Assembly (NCBI GenBank): GCA_903958625.1
Contig: CAJBTU010000028.1
Location: forward strand, 1-46,684
Direction: 5' to 3'
DNA length: 46,684 nucleotides
Source: an uncultured Ignavibacteriota bacterium
GTDB taxonomy: Bacteria > Bacteroidota > Ignavibacteria > UBA10030 > UBA8401
This document shows, piece by piece, positions 33,952 through 42,914 of the stretch; positions within the stretch are counted from its first letter, which is position 1, and each line of letters opens with the position of its first letter. The notes under the pieces are model-generated. The model was not told the DNA's origin, made no database searches, and worked only from the letters and a program-made list of their open reading frames with translations. The translations under genes were made by a program, and so were the position numbers.

Positions 33952-35778
33952 ATGATCGATGATTTTGGTTCCGCCGACAGGCGGTTTGTTATCAGGGTAA
34001 TACTTGCGGCAGGATTCCTGATCCTGTTTGCGCGGCTGTTCCAATTACAATATGTGAATGCGGAAATCTACGGAAAAGAGGCGGAAGAGAATTCTATTCG
34101 CAATGTTCCGAAGGTGGCAATCCGCGGTTATGTCTACGACCGTAAAGGAAAACTCCTGGTTGACAATCGTCCTTCATACACCGTTGTACTCACGCCCGTC
34201 GATTTTGACAAACAGTATCTTCCGCTGCTCTCTAGCATTCTTTCGATGCCGGAAGAAGCCATCATCGACAAGATAAAGCTCGGACGGAAGTACAACGCCT
34301 TCATTCCAACACGCATCAAGCGGGACATTTCCTTCGCCGAACTTTCGATGCTTGAAGAGCACAAGGACAAATTGTACGGCGTGGAGATACAGATGGAATC
34401 GAAACGATCGTATCCGACCAGTGCTCGCGGAAGCCATCTGTTCGGATATGCAAAGGAAATTTCGGATGCGCAGCTGGAAAAACAGAAGAGCGACTATCAG
34501 CCGGGCGACATCATGGGAAGCACCGGCATAGAAGCAAAATATGAACAGCTGCTGCGCGGCTTGAAAGGATTTGAATTTATTTCGCAGAACGCCAAGGGAC
34601 AGATCATCGGAAATTTTGACAATGGCAAGCACGATATTCCTCCCATCGACGGACTCGATCTGCATCTGGCGATCGACGGAGACGTGCAGGCCATGGCCGA
34701 ATCATTGCTTGCGGACAAACGCGGCGCCGTTGTTGCGATCGATCCGCGCAACGGGGGCATCATTGCGCTGGTCAGCAAACCGGACTATAATCTTTCGTTG
34801 ATGAGCGGAACAACAACGCCGGAAATATGGCGTTCGCTGAACAACGATGAAGGAATTCCTCTCTATAACCGTGCAACACTTACGCGCTATCCTCCCGGAT
34901 CGACGTTCAAGATGCTTCTTGCACTCGTAGCGCTGGATAAAAAAATCATCGATGAAAATTGGACGATAACGTGTTCCGGTTCATTTCGGTACGGCAACAA
35001 GGTCTTTAAGTGCGAACATGTTCACGGACGTGTTAATGTGGTCGATGCAATCCACCGGTCGTGCAACGTCTTCTTCTATCAATTGATGCTGAAAGTGGGA
35101 TTGGACGATTGGAGCGAAATGGGAAAACAGTTCGGATTCGGCAAGCAGACCAAGATCGATATCACGGAAGAGAATTCCGGACTGATGCCTGACAGAAATT
35201 ATTATGACCGAATACACGGAAAAGGTAAATGGACACAGGGATATCTTATCAGTCTTGGCATCGGACAAGGTGAGGTCGGCGTAACACCGCTGCAGATGGC
35301 AAATTATGCTTCCATGCTTGCAAATAAAGGAAAATTCTACCAGCCGCACGCTGTGAATACCGTTGTCAATAAACGGACACAACGGCGCGAACCGGTAAAA
35401 GTGGAACAGCGTCAGATCGAACTCTCCGAACATGCGTGGTCGCTGGTGCGGGAAGGGATGCGCAGAGTGGTAATGGAGGCCGGCGGAACCGGACGGGCGG
35501 CTCGCGTTCCCGGAATTGAAGTTGCCGGCAAGACCGGAACGGCGCAGAATCCGCACGGTAAGTCGCATGCTTGGTTCATGGGATTCGCACCGTACGACAA
35601 TCCGAAGATCGCCATCTGCGTAATGATCGAGAACGTGGGATACGGAGGAGCATTCGCCGCTCCGATCGCTGGATATTGCATGGAAGAATTCCTTTACGGC
35701 GAGATCATCCGGAACGGAAAACATCCGCTGCCGATGGAGCCGAATCTTCCTGACGAAGAATCTGTTGCTGTCAACTAA
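33952..35778 (+). CDS. mrdA: penicillin-binding protein 2 (elongasome transpeptidase)
   Basis: A 608-residue class B penicillin-binding protein with one N-terminal membrane helix, a dimerisation domain ([18 protein letters not shown]), and a transpeptidase domain. The active-site motifs are STFK with Ser317, SCN at 370-372 and KTG at 527-529. It cross-links peptidoglycan during side-wall growth and works with RodA. It is 62 bases downstream of mreD and 23 bases upstream of rodA, so the three are one operon. Confidence 0.96.
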   Translation: MIDDFGSADRRFVIRVILAAGFLILFARLFQLQYVNAEIYGKEAEENSIRNVPKVAIRGYVYDRKGKLLVDNRPSYTVVLTPVDFDKQYLPLLSSILSMPEEAIIDKIKLGRKYNAFIPTRIKRDISFAELSMLEEHKDKLYGVEIQMESKRSYPTSARGSHLFGYAKEISDAQLEKQKSDYQPGDIMGSTGIEAKYEQLLRGLKGFEFISQNAKGQIIGNFDNGKHDIPPIDGLDLHLAIDGDVQAMAESLLADKRGAVVAIDPRNGGIIALVSKPDYNLSLMSGTTTPEIWRSLNNDEGIPLYNRATLTRYPPGSTFKMLLALVALDKKIIDENWTITCSGSFRYGNKVFKCEHVHGRVNVVDAIHRSCNVFFYQLMLKVGLDDWSEMGKQFGFGKQTKIDITEENSGLMPDRNYYDRIHGKGKWTQGYLISLGIGQGEVGVTPLQMANYASMLANKGKFYQPHAVNTVVNKRTQRREPVKVEQRQIELSEHAWSLVREGMRRVVMEAGGTGRAARVPGIEVAGKTGTAQNPHGKSHAWFMGFAPYDNPKIAICVMIENVGYGGAFAAPIAGYCMEEFLYGEIIRNGKHPLPMEPNLPDEESVAVN

Positions 35779-35801
35779 TCGGTATTATTTTTCAAGAGAA
35801 C

Positions 35802-37022
35802 ATGAATTCATTTTTCAAAGAATATTTTGACCGGGTAATCTTCTTTAGCGTTCTTTCGCTGGCGGGGATCGGTCTGCTTTCCATCTACAGCGCAACATTC
35901 GATGCCTACGAAGGACGCGATTTCTTCCGGCAGCTGATGTGGGTTGGCGTCGGTTTCGTTTCCATGATGACGATGATGCTTCTTCCGCTCCGCTGGCTGC
36001 AGCGGAATGCATTGCGGATATTCTTTGCGTCGCTAAGTTTACTTCTGCTTGTTCTTGTGGTCGGGAAACGGGTCTATGGTTCACAAAGCTGGCTGGGATT
36101 TGCCGGGTTGGGAATCCAGCCTTCCGAGTTCGTAAAGATCTCTACGATGCTTGCGCTCGCGTCATTCCTGAGCCAAAGCGATGTGAAGGCGACCGATCTG
36201 AAGGATCTCGTAAAGACAAGCGCCATTGTCGCTCTGCCGATCGGCCTTATTATGCTGCAGCCGGATTTCGGCACCGCAATGACATTTCTCGCAATGTATA
36301 TTCCGGTTCTTTATTGGGCAGGAGCATCGAAATTTCTGATTATCATTATCATTGCGCCGGCATTCGTTGCCGCGGCATCGGTCTTCGGAACAACGCCGTT
36401 TCTGATCGTTCTGATCCTGCTTGGAATTGGTCTCTACATTCTGCGTGATGAGAACAGATTCTTTGCAACGCTTGTCTTCGGCACAAATGTCGTCATCGGA
36501 TTTTTTGTACAGATCGTCTATAACAAGCTCCCGCTCTACCAGCAGAAACGTATCTCCACATTTCTCGATCCCAACAATGATCCGCTTGGGGCCGGATACA
36601 ATGTTATTCAGGCTAAAGTAGCGATCGGTTCGGGAGGATTGCTGGGCAAAGGGTTTATGCGCGGAACGCAGACGCAGCTGAGCTTTATTCCAAAACAATG
36701 GACCGATTTTATCTTCTGTGTTCCCGGAGAAGAGTTCGGCTTACTTGGCGGCATCGTGGTTCTTGGATTATTCGCCGTTCTGTTGTTTCACGGCGTTCGT
36801 CTCGCTTCCATCGCAAAGAACAAGTTTGGATCCCTTCTTGCCATAGGATTTACGTCGTTGTTCACATTTCACGTTTTTGTCAATATCGGTATGTCTGTGG
36901 GTTTAATGCCGGTAATAGGCATACCGCTCCCGTTCCTAAGTTACGGTGGTTCTTCTCTTGTCTCCTACATGATGGTGGCGGGTTTGATGATGAATGTCTA
37001 CGCCAATCGGAAAGAATACTGA
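35802..37022 (+). CDS. rodA: peptidoglycan glycosyltransferase RodA
   Basis: A 406-residue SEDS-family protein with about ten membrane helices. It carries family stretches such as [74 protein letters not shown] and [18 protein letters not shown]. RodA polymerises lipid II into glycan strands for cell elongation in complex with PBP2, whose gene lies immediately upstream. Confidence 0.97.
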   Translation: MNSFFKEYFDRVIFFSVLSLAGIGLLSIYSATFDAYEGRDFFRQLMWVGVGFVSMMTMMLLPLRWLQRNALRIFFASLSLLLLVLVVGKRVYGSQSWLGFAGLGIQPSEFVKISTMLALASFLSQSDVKATDLKDLVKTSAIVALPIGLIMLQPDFGTAMTFLAMYIPVLYWAGASKFLIIIIIAPAFVAAASVFGTTPFLIVLILLGIGLYILRDENRFFATLVFGTNVVIGFFVQIVYNKLPLYQQKRISTFLDPNNDPLGAGYNVIQAKVAIGSGGLLGKGFMRGTQTQLSFIPKQWTDFIFCVPGEEFGLLGGIVVLGLFAVLLFHGVRLASIAKNKFGSLLAIGFTSLFTFHVFVNIGMSVGLMPVIGIPLPFLSYGGSSLVSYMMVAGLMMNVYANRKEY

Positions 37023-37140
37023 TCGCTGTTCTGTGTCACAAAGCAATATTACCTGCAAATGTCCGTTGAGGTTCTCAGGGGGAGTTTGTATTTTCTTAAA
37101 GCTTATTGATTCATTTATGCCGCGGGGAGAAGACGATCTA

Positions 37141-37806
37141 ATGAAAATAATTGCAGTTGCTTTCCTGATGATTATTGGTCTTGGGTGTCAGGATGACCAA
37201 TTAGTGGCGATCACCGACGGGAAGGTTTATTCCCAGCTTAATGTTCGTTACGATAAGAATTCCAACAAAACTGCTGCAACCGCAGCCTTTTGGAAGGAAT
37301 CGCAAAGCGGACAACGGCTGATCTTCAACGGAAATGCAAAGATCCTGTTCGAAGATGTTGCAATGGATTACCGGGCGGGCGATTATACCTATATCAAAGA
37401 ATTGGATAATTTTCATTCACCGGCTGTTTTCAAGATCACCGATGTGAATAATAAGGTCTTTACCAACACTGCTACGCTCAACACGATCGATTTTCCGTTG
37501 TCACAGAAACTGGATACGATCGATTCCTCAAAACCATTGACCATCGCATGGGCCGGAATTCCTCTGGAGAAACTCGAGATTGTTACACTGCGCATCGGCA
37601 CGGTCGCTGCCGCTCAGGATACAACGGGAAAAACAAGCGTATCATTGTTATCGTCGCATTTTACGCAGCTCGGTTCCATAAAAAATACGGTCGTTACCAT
37701 AACGCTCGAACGCTCAAAATCTCCCGGTCTTACAAACGATCTTGGGGGTGGGGGGATGATGACCTCTCAGTATGTGGCGACGACGAAATCTGTTTTCTTG
37801 AAATGA
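37141..37806 (+). CDS. predicted lipoprotein, function unknown
   Basis: A 221-residue protein from the ATG at 37141; the longer frame overlaps rodA and lacks sense. The signal peptide MKIIAVAFLMIIGLGC ends in a lipobox with Cys16. The mature part is rich in Thr, Asp and beta-prone stretches (FNGNAKILFEDVAMDYRAGD, then FKITDVNNKVFTNT and SVSLLSSHFTQLGSIKNTV). I recognise no family. A Gly-rich end (DLGGGGMMTSQY) precedes the stop. It stands alone between rodA and a convergent hydrolase gene. Confidence 0.75.
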   Translation: MKIIAVAFLMIIGLGCQDDQLVAITDGKVYSQLNVRYDKNSNKTAATAAFWKESQSGQRLIFNGNAKILFEDVAMDYRAGDYTYIKELDNFHSPAVFKITDVNNKVFTNTATLNTIDFPLSQKLDTIDSSKPLTIAWAGIPLEKLEIVTLRIGTVAAAQDTTGKTSVSLLSSHFTQLGSIKNTVVTITLERSKSPGLTNDLGGGGMMTSQYVATTKSVFLK

Positions 37807-37823
37807 CTTCCCGCCAATAAAGA

Positions 37824-37858
37824 CTCAGATTTTTTTCGAAGGCGCAAACAAAACTGAG
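37824..37858. terminator. weak hairpin between convergent genes
   Basis: CTCAG at 37824-37828 pairs with CTGAG at 37854-37858, with further T-A pairs inside and mismatches. It lies between the lipoprotein and the metallo-hydrolase genes and may serve as a terminator, but the stem is poor. Confidence 0.3.
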
Positions 37859-37864
37859 CATAAC

Positions 37865-38905
37865 TCACCATTCAATGGTTTCACCCAGTTTCGACGCAAA
37901 AAAATTCTCTTTCGGTAATTGCCGCTGAACAACTGCCTCAAATAATTTCTTCGGCGGTTCATCCATTGGCTCATCCGTCATCACGTATGTTCCCCAGTGG
38001 ATACCAAGCATTTTTTTTCCTTCCAGATCCAAAAATGTCTGGACCGCTTCTTCGGGATTCATGTGGACAGACTTCATCAGTTTTCGCGGTTCGTATGCAC
38101 CCATGGGAATGAGTGTAAGGTCGAACGGGCCGAATTTCTTTCCGATATTTTTGAAATGAGAACAGTAACCGGAGTCGCCGGCGAAATAGAATTTTTTCTT
38201 TCCCAGAACAGTCCACGAGCACCACAGCGTCTGATTCCTGTCGTTCAGCCACCGTCCGGAAAAATGCTGCGCCGGCGTACAAACAATCTTTAATCCGTTG
38301 ACCGTCGCACCTTCCCACCAGTCGAGTTCCTCCACGTTGCGTATGCCCCGTTCTTCAAACCAGTCGCGCACTCTCAGCGGAACAAAGAATTTCACGTGAG
38401 GATTTCTATCCATAATATCTTCAATGGATGATTCGTCGAGATGATCGTAATGATTGTGGGATATCAGGACAAAATCGATCGGCGGAAGTTTTTCGATCGA
38501 TATTCCCGGTTCGGAGATCCTCTCACTTCCCGCCCATTTGAACGGACCGACCCGATCGGACCAGACGGGATCGGTGAGGAATGTTTTTCCCTCCATCTGA
38601 ACCAGCACGGTTGAATGACCGATCCACGTAGCAGTGTACGGTCTGTTCTCTTTCAGTAAAACACCGTCGTTATATTCCCTCGGAATATCGATCTTTTCAG
38701 AAGAGGAAAATGTCTGGGGAATTTTTTTAATGATCCACGGAGCCATCTCTGAGAACCCCGCTTCGGCAAAATCGGGATCGGTGTTGATAAATCCATTCTC
38801 GCCATGATGCAGCGGAAGGCCGGAACGGTCCTGAGCAAGCGCGGTAAGCGGCGGAAGCATGAACGGTGTGACAACAAGCTTTTTTAAGACGGTACGGCGA
38901 TCCAT
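37865..38905 (-). CDS. metallo-beta-lactamase-fold hydrolase with Tat-like signal
   Basis: About 346 residues from the ATG at 38905. The N-terminus MDRRTVLKKLVVTPFMLPP has paired Arg and a hydrophobic stretch like a twin-arginine signal. The catalytic metal motif is ISHNHYDHLD, with WIGHSTVLVQMEGK before it, later His in AQHFSGRW, the ligand Asp in FYFAGDSGYC, and HWGTY near the end. This is the UlaG/NAPE-PLD-like branch of the fold. It hydrolyses an unknown phosphodiester or amide in the periplasm. Confidence 0.85.
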   Translation of the reverse strand: MDRRTVLKKLVVTPFMLPPLTALAQDRSGLPLHHGENGFINTDPDFAEAGFSEMAPWIIKKIPQTFSSSEKIDIPREYNDGVLLKENRPYTATWIGHSTVLVQMEGKTFLTDPVWSDRVGPFKWAGSERISEPGISIEKLPPIDFVLISHNHYDHLDESSIEDIMDRNPHVKFFVPLRVRDWFEERGIRNVEELDWWEGATVNGLKIVCTPAQHFSGRWLNDRNQTLWCSWTVLGKKKFYFAGDSGYCSHFKNIGKKFGPFDLTLIPMGAYEPRKLMKSVHMNPEEAVQTFLDLEGKKMLGIHWGTYVMTDEPMDEPPKKLFEAVVQRQLPKENFFASKLGETIEW

Positions 38906-39090
38906 AGGGAAAAGTATAAACTTAATTCTATCAGGCGCAAGGATTATAGCAAACATCGGCAATATACAGCACTATTCAAAACGGATAAACAGGAGTATAG
39001 TTTCATCCATAATTTGTATTGAATTCACACTCTTTTTTCTCTATTCTTTTCAATAATCGCATCCTTTTTTAGTTTCAATGCATCAAACTC

Positions 39091-39684
39091 ATGAAAGAAT
39101 CTCCCGACCTGATTAACGAAAAAGAGCTCATTGCCAGGGTAAAGAACGGCGATGAACGTGCGTTTGCTCAGCTGGTAAAACTGTATGAGCAGACCGTGTG
39201 GGGATTTGCATTCAAGCTCTGCCGTAACAAAGAGAAAGCCGATGAATCGTACCAGGATACATTCATCAATGTCTACCGGAAGATCGATCAGTTCGATTCG
39301 CGTTCGAAGTTCTCCACCTGGCTCTATACGATCGTTGCCAACAACTGTTTGATGAACCGGCGGAAGAGAAAAATGGACGGATTGCTTGAGTCGCTGGATG
39401 ATGCGCCGGATGTTGGAAACGAAGACGTACAGAAACAATTAGCAGTGTGGGACGATTCGCCGATCGACACCATGATGAACAAAGAAATGCGCGAACAGAT
39501 GGACGCGGCGATCCAGGAACTACCGGATGAGTATAAGGTGGTCTTTGTGCTGAGGGATCTGGAAGATAAAACGGCGGAAGAAACAGCGAAGATCCTGAAC
39601 CTTACCGTTCCTGCGGTGAAATCGCGTCTGCGGCGCTCAAGGATATTTTTACGGCATAAATTACACGGTTTGATGAGGGCATGA
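39091..39684 (+). CDS. ECF-type RNA polymerase sigma factor
   Basis: A 197-residue ECF sigma factor. Region 2 is AFAQLVKLYEQTVWGFAFKL, then NKEKADESYQDTFINVYRKI and FSTWLYTIVANNCLMNRRKR. Region 4 is AAIQELPDEYKVVFVLRDLE followed by KTAEETAKILNLTVPAVKSR. Its stop overlaps the ATG of a zinc-finger anti-sigma gene by four bases (ATGA). The pair sits directly upstream of the thioredoxin/rhodanese run, so it is a likely regulator of that cluster. Confidence 0.94.
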   Translation: MKESPDLINEKELIARVKNGDERAFAQLVKLYEQTVWGFAFKLCRNKEKADESYQDTFINVYRKIDQFDSRSKFSTWLYTIVANNCLMNRRKRKMDGLLESLDDAPDVGNEDVQKQLAVWDDSPIDTMMNKEMREQMDAAIQELPDEYKVVFVLRDLEDKTAEETAKILNLTVPAVKSRLRRSRIFLRHKLHGLMRA

Positions 39685-39968
39685 AGCATTTACATTCACA
39701 CATACAAAAACATATCCATACACTCTCCTGCGGAGATGTGTATGAGCATTTATGCGATAATTTGGACTCAAAGCTGGATTCCGAATCGTGCCGCAGAATC
39801 AAAGCGCATATGCAGGAATGCAAGAATTGTTCGGCTATGCTCGATTCGCTGAAAAAGACCATCCATTTATATCAACAATATCCCGCCCCGGTCCTGCCCG
39901 AAAAAACGCGAAAAAAGCTCTTCGCCGTTATTGAAATGAAAAAAACAAAAAAACGCCCGGTCCGCTGA
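39681..39968 (+). CDS. zinc-finger anti-sigma factor
   Basis: A 95-residue protein with the zf-HC2/ZAS motif H-x3-C-x2-C in IKAHMQECKNC, preceded by the typical LDSKLDSESCRR helix. It has no transmembrane segment, so it is a cytoplasmic, probably redox- or zinc-responsive, anti-sigma factor. The start overlaps the sigma gene by four bases. The N-terminus is unusually His-rich (MKHLHSHIQKHIH), which could add metal ligands. Confidence 0.85.
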   Translation: MKHLHSHIQKHIHTLSCGDVYEHLCDNLDSKLDSESCRRIKAHMQECKNCSAMLDSLKKTIHLYQQYPAPVLPEKTRKKLFAVIEMKKTKKRPVR

Positions 39969-40073
39969 ATCCTTTCCCGTTTAACTGCATCATACTATAA
40001 CAAAACAACGAACAGCGACTCGAAGCATTTATATTTTTGCATAACATCACTAAATAATTTAAAGGAAGTCTCC

Positions 40074-40280
40074 ATGAAAAATAATATTGGGAAAATCGAA
40101 CAACCGATCCGTATCGCGCTTGGATTGCTCATTACCTCGCTTGCATTTTGGGGGCCGGAAACACCCTGGGCATACGCAGGCCTGATCTTTGTTGCAACGG
40201 GTTCCGTGCGCTATTGCCCCATCTGGCACATGATTGGTGTGAACACAAATAAAAAAATTGAAACAGAAAAATTAAAATAA
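40074..40280 (+). CDS. DUF2892 (YgaP-like) inner-membrane protein
   Basis: A 68-residue protein with the DUF2892 pattern: NIGKIEQPIRIALGLLI, a first helix, a GLIFVATGSVRYCPIWHMIG second helix with a Cys. In YgaP this segment is fused to a rhodanese domain; here the rhodaneses are separate genes a few hundred bases downstream. It begins a same-strand run of eight small genes. An AAGGA lies eight bases before the ATG. Confidence 0.88.
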   Translation: MKNNIGKIEQPIRIALGLLITSLAFWGPETPWAYAGLIFVATGSVRYCPIWHMIGVNTNKKIETEKLK

Positions 40281-40296
40281 TAGGACAGGATACGTT

Positions 40297-40671
40297 ATGA
40301 CCGAAGCATTGACAAAAGAGACATTTTTAACAAAGGTATTTGATTTCGAAACGAACCAGGAGTGGAAATTCAACGGTGAACTTCCTGCTGTTGTGGATTT
40401 CTGGGCGCCGTGGTGCGGTCCGTGCAAAATGGTCGGACCGGTCATTGATGAACTGTCGGACGAGATGAAGGGACAGGTAAATTTCTATAAGGTGAATACC
40501 GATGTTGAACAGGAACTCGCAAGCGTTTTCGGAATCCGTTCGATTCCTTCGCTCCTTTTCATTCCCAAAGAAGGAAAGCCGATGATGGCCGCCGGCGCAC
40601 TGCCGAAAAACGAATTGAAGAAGGTCATCAACGAAAACTTATTGTCGAAAAAGATCATCGCGATTTCATAA
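40297..40671 (+). CDS. trxA: thioredoxin
   Basis: A 124-residue thioredoxin with the active site WCGPC at 39-43 (PAVVDFWAPWCGPCKMVGPV), the cis-Pro loop RSIPSLLF, and the PVIDEL helix. It has a slightly extended N-terminus but no signal peptide, so it is cytoplasmic. It reduces disulfides and, with rhodaneses, can release persulfide sulfur. It is the second gene of the redox/sulfur run, 16 bases after the DUF2892 gene. Confidence 0.94.
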   Translation: MTEALTKETFLTKVFDFETNQEWKFNGELPAVVDFWAPWCGPCKMVGPVIDELSDEMKGQVNFYKVNTDVEQELASVFGIRSIPSLLFIPKEGKPMMAAGALPKNELKKVINENLLSKKIIAIS

Positions 40672-40685
40672 GGAAACGAATACGT

Positions 40686-40928
40686 ATGCCAACATATGAA
40701 TACCGCTGCGAAGAGTGCAGCAAAGAATACGAAGTCTTCCATAAAGTAAAAGAAGTTGAAGATGATGTTGTCTGTCCGGTATGCAGCTCGTTGTCTCACG
40801 AGCGGCTCATGTCCGTCACGGGAATGTCAATGAACAGTTATTCATCGGCATCTTCCTCATCCGGTTATAGTTCGCCGGATTCATGCAGCGGCGGCGGTTG
40901 CTGCGGCGGATCGTGCGGAGTTAATTGA
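40686..40928 (+). CDS. FmdB-family zinc-ribbon protein
   Basis: An 80-residue protein with the FmdB opening MPTYEYRCEECSKEYEVFH and a second pair CPVC, forming a C-x2-C / C-x2-C zinc ribbon. The last 30 residues are Ser/Gly/Cys-rich (SSASSSSGYSSP then CSGGGCCGGSCG), which adds further thiols. Family members are small regulators or metal/sulfur-binding proteins of unclear role. Confidence 0.9.
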   Translation: MPTYEYRCEECSKEYEVFHKVKEVEDDVVCPVCSSLSHERLMSVTGMSMNSYSSASSSSGYSSPDSCSGGGCCGGSCGVN

Positions 40929-40929
40929 T

Positions 40930-41343
40930 ATGAATAAAAAGATCAAATACGGTGCTGTGATTGTTATTGCCGCAATAATTGCGCTCTTCATTGGTGCACA
41001 ACAGACCGTGAACAGCGATACGGCGATCCCGGCAAAAGAGGCCCGCATACAATTAGCAAAAGATTCAACCATTGTTCTCTTAGATGTGCGGACACCAAAC
41101 GAACACCTGACAGAACGCATTGCTGACACTCCGTTGATTCCTCTGCAGGAACTGGAACAGCGAATTCATGAATTGGACTCTTACAAGGACCAAACAATCA
41201 TTGTCTATTGCCGATCCGGCAACAGAAGCGGTTCTGCCGTCAGGATTCTTCGTGAGCGCGGTTTTAAGGCTCTGAATATGCTGGGGGGTATCAACCAATG
41301 GAAAGCTGAACAATTCCCAACCATTACCGGACCAACCAAATGA
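40930..41343 (+). CDS. membrane-anchored rhodanese-like protein
   Basis: A 137-residue protein with one N-terminal hydrophobic helix (YGAVIVIAAIIALFIGAQQ) and a single rhodanese domain: TIVLLDVRTPNEHLTERI, and the active-site loop VYCRSGNRSG with the catalytic Cys. The anchor places the domain in the periplasm or, less likely, the cytoplasm. Rhodaneses carry sulfur as a Cys persulfide. The next rhodanese gene overlaps it by four bases. Confidence 0.93.
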   Translation: MNKKIKYGAVIVIAAIIALFIGAQQTVNSDTAIPAKEARIQLAKDSTIVLLDVRTPNEHLTERIADTPLIPLQELEQRIHELDSYKDQTIIVYCRSGNRSGSAVRILRERGFKALNMLGGINQWKAEQFPTITGPTK

Positions 41344-41711
41344 CAACAGAACAGATATTTTTATATGCGCTGATCGCAATTCTGGCAATTTTTTCCATTC
41401 GGAAGCAATTGCTGGCGCGGTCACTTAACAATTATTCGGGTTCCGAGGCAAAACAAAAAGTGAAAGCCGGCAGTATTTTGCTGGATGTGCGCACGGCCGG
41501 CGAACGCAGTTCGCTTTCGATCCCTTCGTCCATTCATATTCCGCTGCAGGAACTTTCGTCGCGGATGAAGGAACTGGAAAAATACAGGGCGAAAGAGATC
41601 ATCTGCTATTGCGCCAGCGGATCGCGCAGCGTGAATGCCGGAATTAAGTTAAAGAAAGCAGGATTCACAGCGGGGAATCTTAAAGGAGGAATATCCTCAT
41701 GGAATTTCTAA
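41340..41711 (+). CDS. second membrane-anchored rhodanese-like protein
   Basis: A 123-residue protein with an N-terminal hydrophobic helix (IFLYALIAILAIFSI), then a rhodanese domain with ILLDVRTAGERSSLSIPSSI and the active-site loop CYCASGSRSV. It is similar in plan to the preceding rhodanese but divergent in sequence. Its ATG overlaps the previous stop, and its last codons overlap the next gene by 13 bases. Confidence 0.93.
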   Translation: MTTEQIFLYALIAILAIFSIRKQLLARSLNNYSGSEAKQKVKAGSILLDVRTAGERSSLSIPSSIHIPLQELSSRMKELEKYRAKEIICYCASGSRSVNAGIKLKKAGFTAGNLKGGISSWNF

Positions 41712-41947
41712 AACAATTAACGTTGTGGCAGAAACGCGGAATTGCTTCGGTTCTCGGAGGCATTGCCGGCTACTCATATTATTATTACATTGGCTGTGCC
41801 AGCGGCACCTGTGCTATTACCAGCAATCCGTATATCTCCACGGGATACGGTATGCTGTTCGCTGCATTACTCATCAGCAAACCAAAAGCAGATCAGAAAG
41901 AAGAGACCAATGGAACCGGTACCTCAACAACCGATCAAAAAATTTAA
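41699..41947 (+). CDS. DUF6132-like small inner-membrane protein
   Basis: An 82-residue protein with two membrane helices and the conserved IGCASGTCAITSNPYIST between them. I recognise this as the DUF6132-like family that accompanies rhodanese genes in Bacteroidota; the two Cys in the loop could handle sulfur. An AGGAGG Shine-Dalgarno lies within the upstream gene. It overlaps the OsmC gene by 38 bases, so translation is tightly coupled. Confidence 0.75.
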   Translation: MEFLKQLTLWQKRGIASVLGGIAGYSYYYYIGCASGTCAITSNPYISTGYGMLFAALLISKPKADQKEETNGTGTSTTDQKI

Positions 41948-42371
41948 GACCTTTACATATCACTCGGGCGTCGAATGGAAATCGGAGCGTCAGGGTTTGC
42001 TCCGCTCCGAAGGAAAACCGGATATTTCTGTTTCCAGTCCACCTGAATTCAAAGGTATCCCCGGTGTATGGACTCCGGAAGATCTATTCGTAGCGGCTGT
42101 TGAAATATGCCAAATGTCGACGTTCCTGGCGTTCGGTATACGGAAAGGAATCCCGCTCAAATCGTATAAGAGTTCTGCCGAAGGATTACTGGAAAATGTT
42201 GACGGAAAGTACCGCTTCACCAGGATCACGGTAAAACCGGAGATCGTTGTGGAACAGAGCTGGACGAAAGAGCAGGTTGAAGAACTTGTTCACGCCGCTC
42301 ACGAAAACTGTCTGATCGGCAACTCGATATCCGCCGAAGTTCTTGTGGAACCAACGATCATTCTTCAATAA
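41910..42371 (+). CDS. OsmC-family protein
   Basis: A 153-residue protein starting at ATG 41910 inside the previous gene. It has the two conserved OsmC/Ohr cysteines in EICQMSTFLAFG and HENCLIGNSI, and the usual strand-rich N-terminus (FTYHSGVEWKSERQGLLR). Family members reduce organic hydroperoxides or persulfides with these Cys. It forms part of the same sulfur/redox run. Confidence 0.9.
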   Translation: MEPVPQQPIKKFKTFTYHSGVEWKSERQGLLRSEGKPDISVSSPPEFKGIPGVWTPEDLFVAAVEICQMSTFLAFGIRKGIPLKSYKSSAEGLLENVDGKYRFTRITVKPEIVVEQSWTKEQVEELVHAAHENCLIGNSISAEVLVEPTIILQ

Positions 42372-42428
42372 GGCGGCTCCGGTGCTTCATCTATTTTTTA
42401 ACACTCATCTTGCAGGATCACCAACAAT

Positions 42429-42812
42429 ATGAATTACGGATTCTCTAAAATTGTAGCGCTCTCATTCGATGAGGCGATCAAAAAAGTGACCAACGAACTG
42501 AAAAAAGAAGGTTTCGGTGTACTTACGGCGATCGATCTCAAAGAGACACTAAAGAAAAAGATCGGCGTCGATGTTCCCCGCTATACAATTCTTGGCGCCT
42601 GCAATCCGCACTTTGCACACAAAGCGCTTCAAACCGAAGTTGAAGTCGGCCTCCTGCTCCCCTGCAATGTGATCGTCTATGAAAGCGATGGCTCTACGCA
42701 TGTTTCCGTTTTTGATCCGCTGGTAATGGAAAAGATCATTGAAAATCCCGCTATGAAACCGATCGCCGAAGACGTGCAGCAGAAACTTCGGCGTGTAATT
42801 GCCGCAATGTAA
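42429..42812 (+). CDS. DUF302-domain protein
   Basis: A 127-residue protein of the DUF302 family: SFDEAIKKVTNELKKEGFGV, AIDLKETLKKKIGVD, YTILGACNPHFAHKAL, LLPCNVIVYE and a DPLVMEKI ending. Members are common next to rhodanese and thiosulfate-related genes; the biochemical role is unknown. The Cys in GACNP and LLPC may bind metal or sulfur. It is the last gene of the run and is convergent with nosY. Confidence 0.92.
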   Translation: MNYGFSKIVALSFDEAIKKVTNELKKEGFGVLTAIDLKETLKKKIGVDVPRYTILGACNPHFAHKALQTEVEVGLLLPCNVIVYESDGSTHVSVFDPLVMEKIIENPAMKPIAEDVQQKLRRVIAAM

Positions 42813-42914
42813 GGTAAGGGGTTTTCCACTGCACCATCCATCCTCTTGCCGTGGAATGATCCATTGATATTTAAAACATTTCTCTGAAACTGCATTTTTT
42901 CCGTTGTATCAAAA

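Noticed and set aside
34981-35724. A 247-codon antisense reading frame
   Set aside because: It lies wholly inside mrdA, whose PBP2 motifs are intact; the product has no coherent domain. Shadow frame.
36162-36698. A 178-codon antisense frame inside rodA
   Set aside because: RodA is clear on the other strand; the antisense product is unstructured and charged.
40032-40039. TATTTTTG, a match to the Bacteroidota -7 element (TAnnTTTG) before the DUF2892 gene
   Set aside because: No TTTG or TTG lies 19-21 bases upstream, so the pair is incomplete.
42813-42914. Possible terminator between DUF302 and nosY (TTCCAC ... GTGGAA)
   Set aside because: The stem is only six pairs with a loop of over 20 bases and no T-tract.
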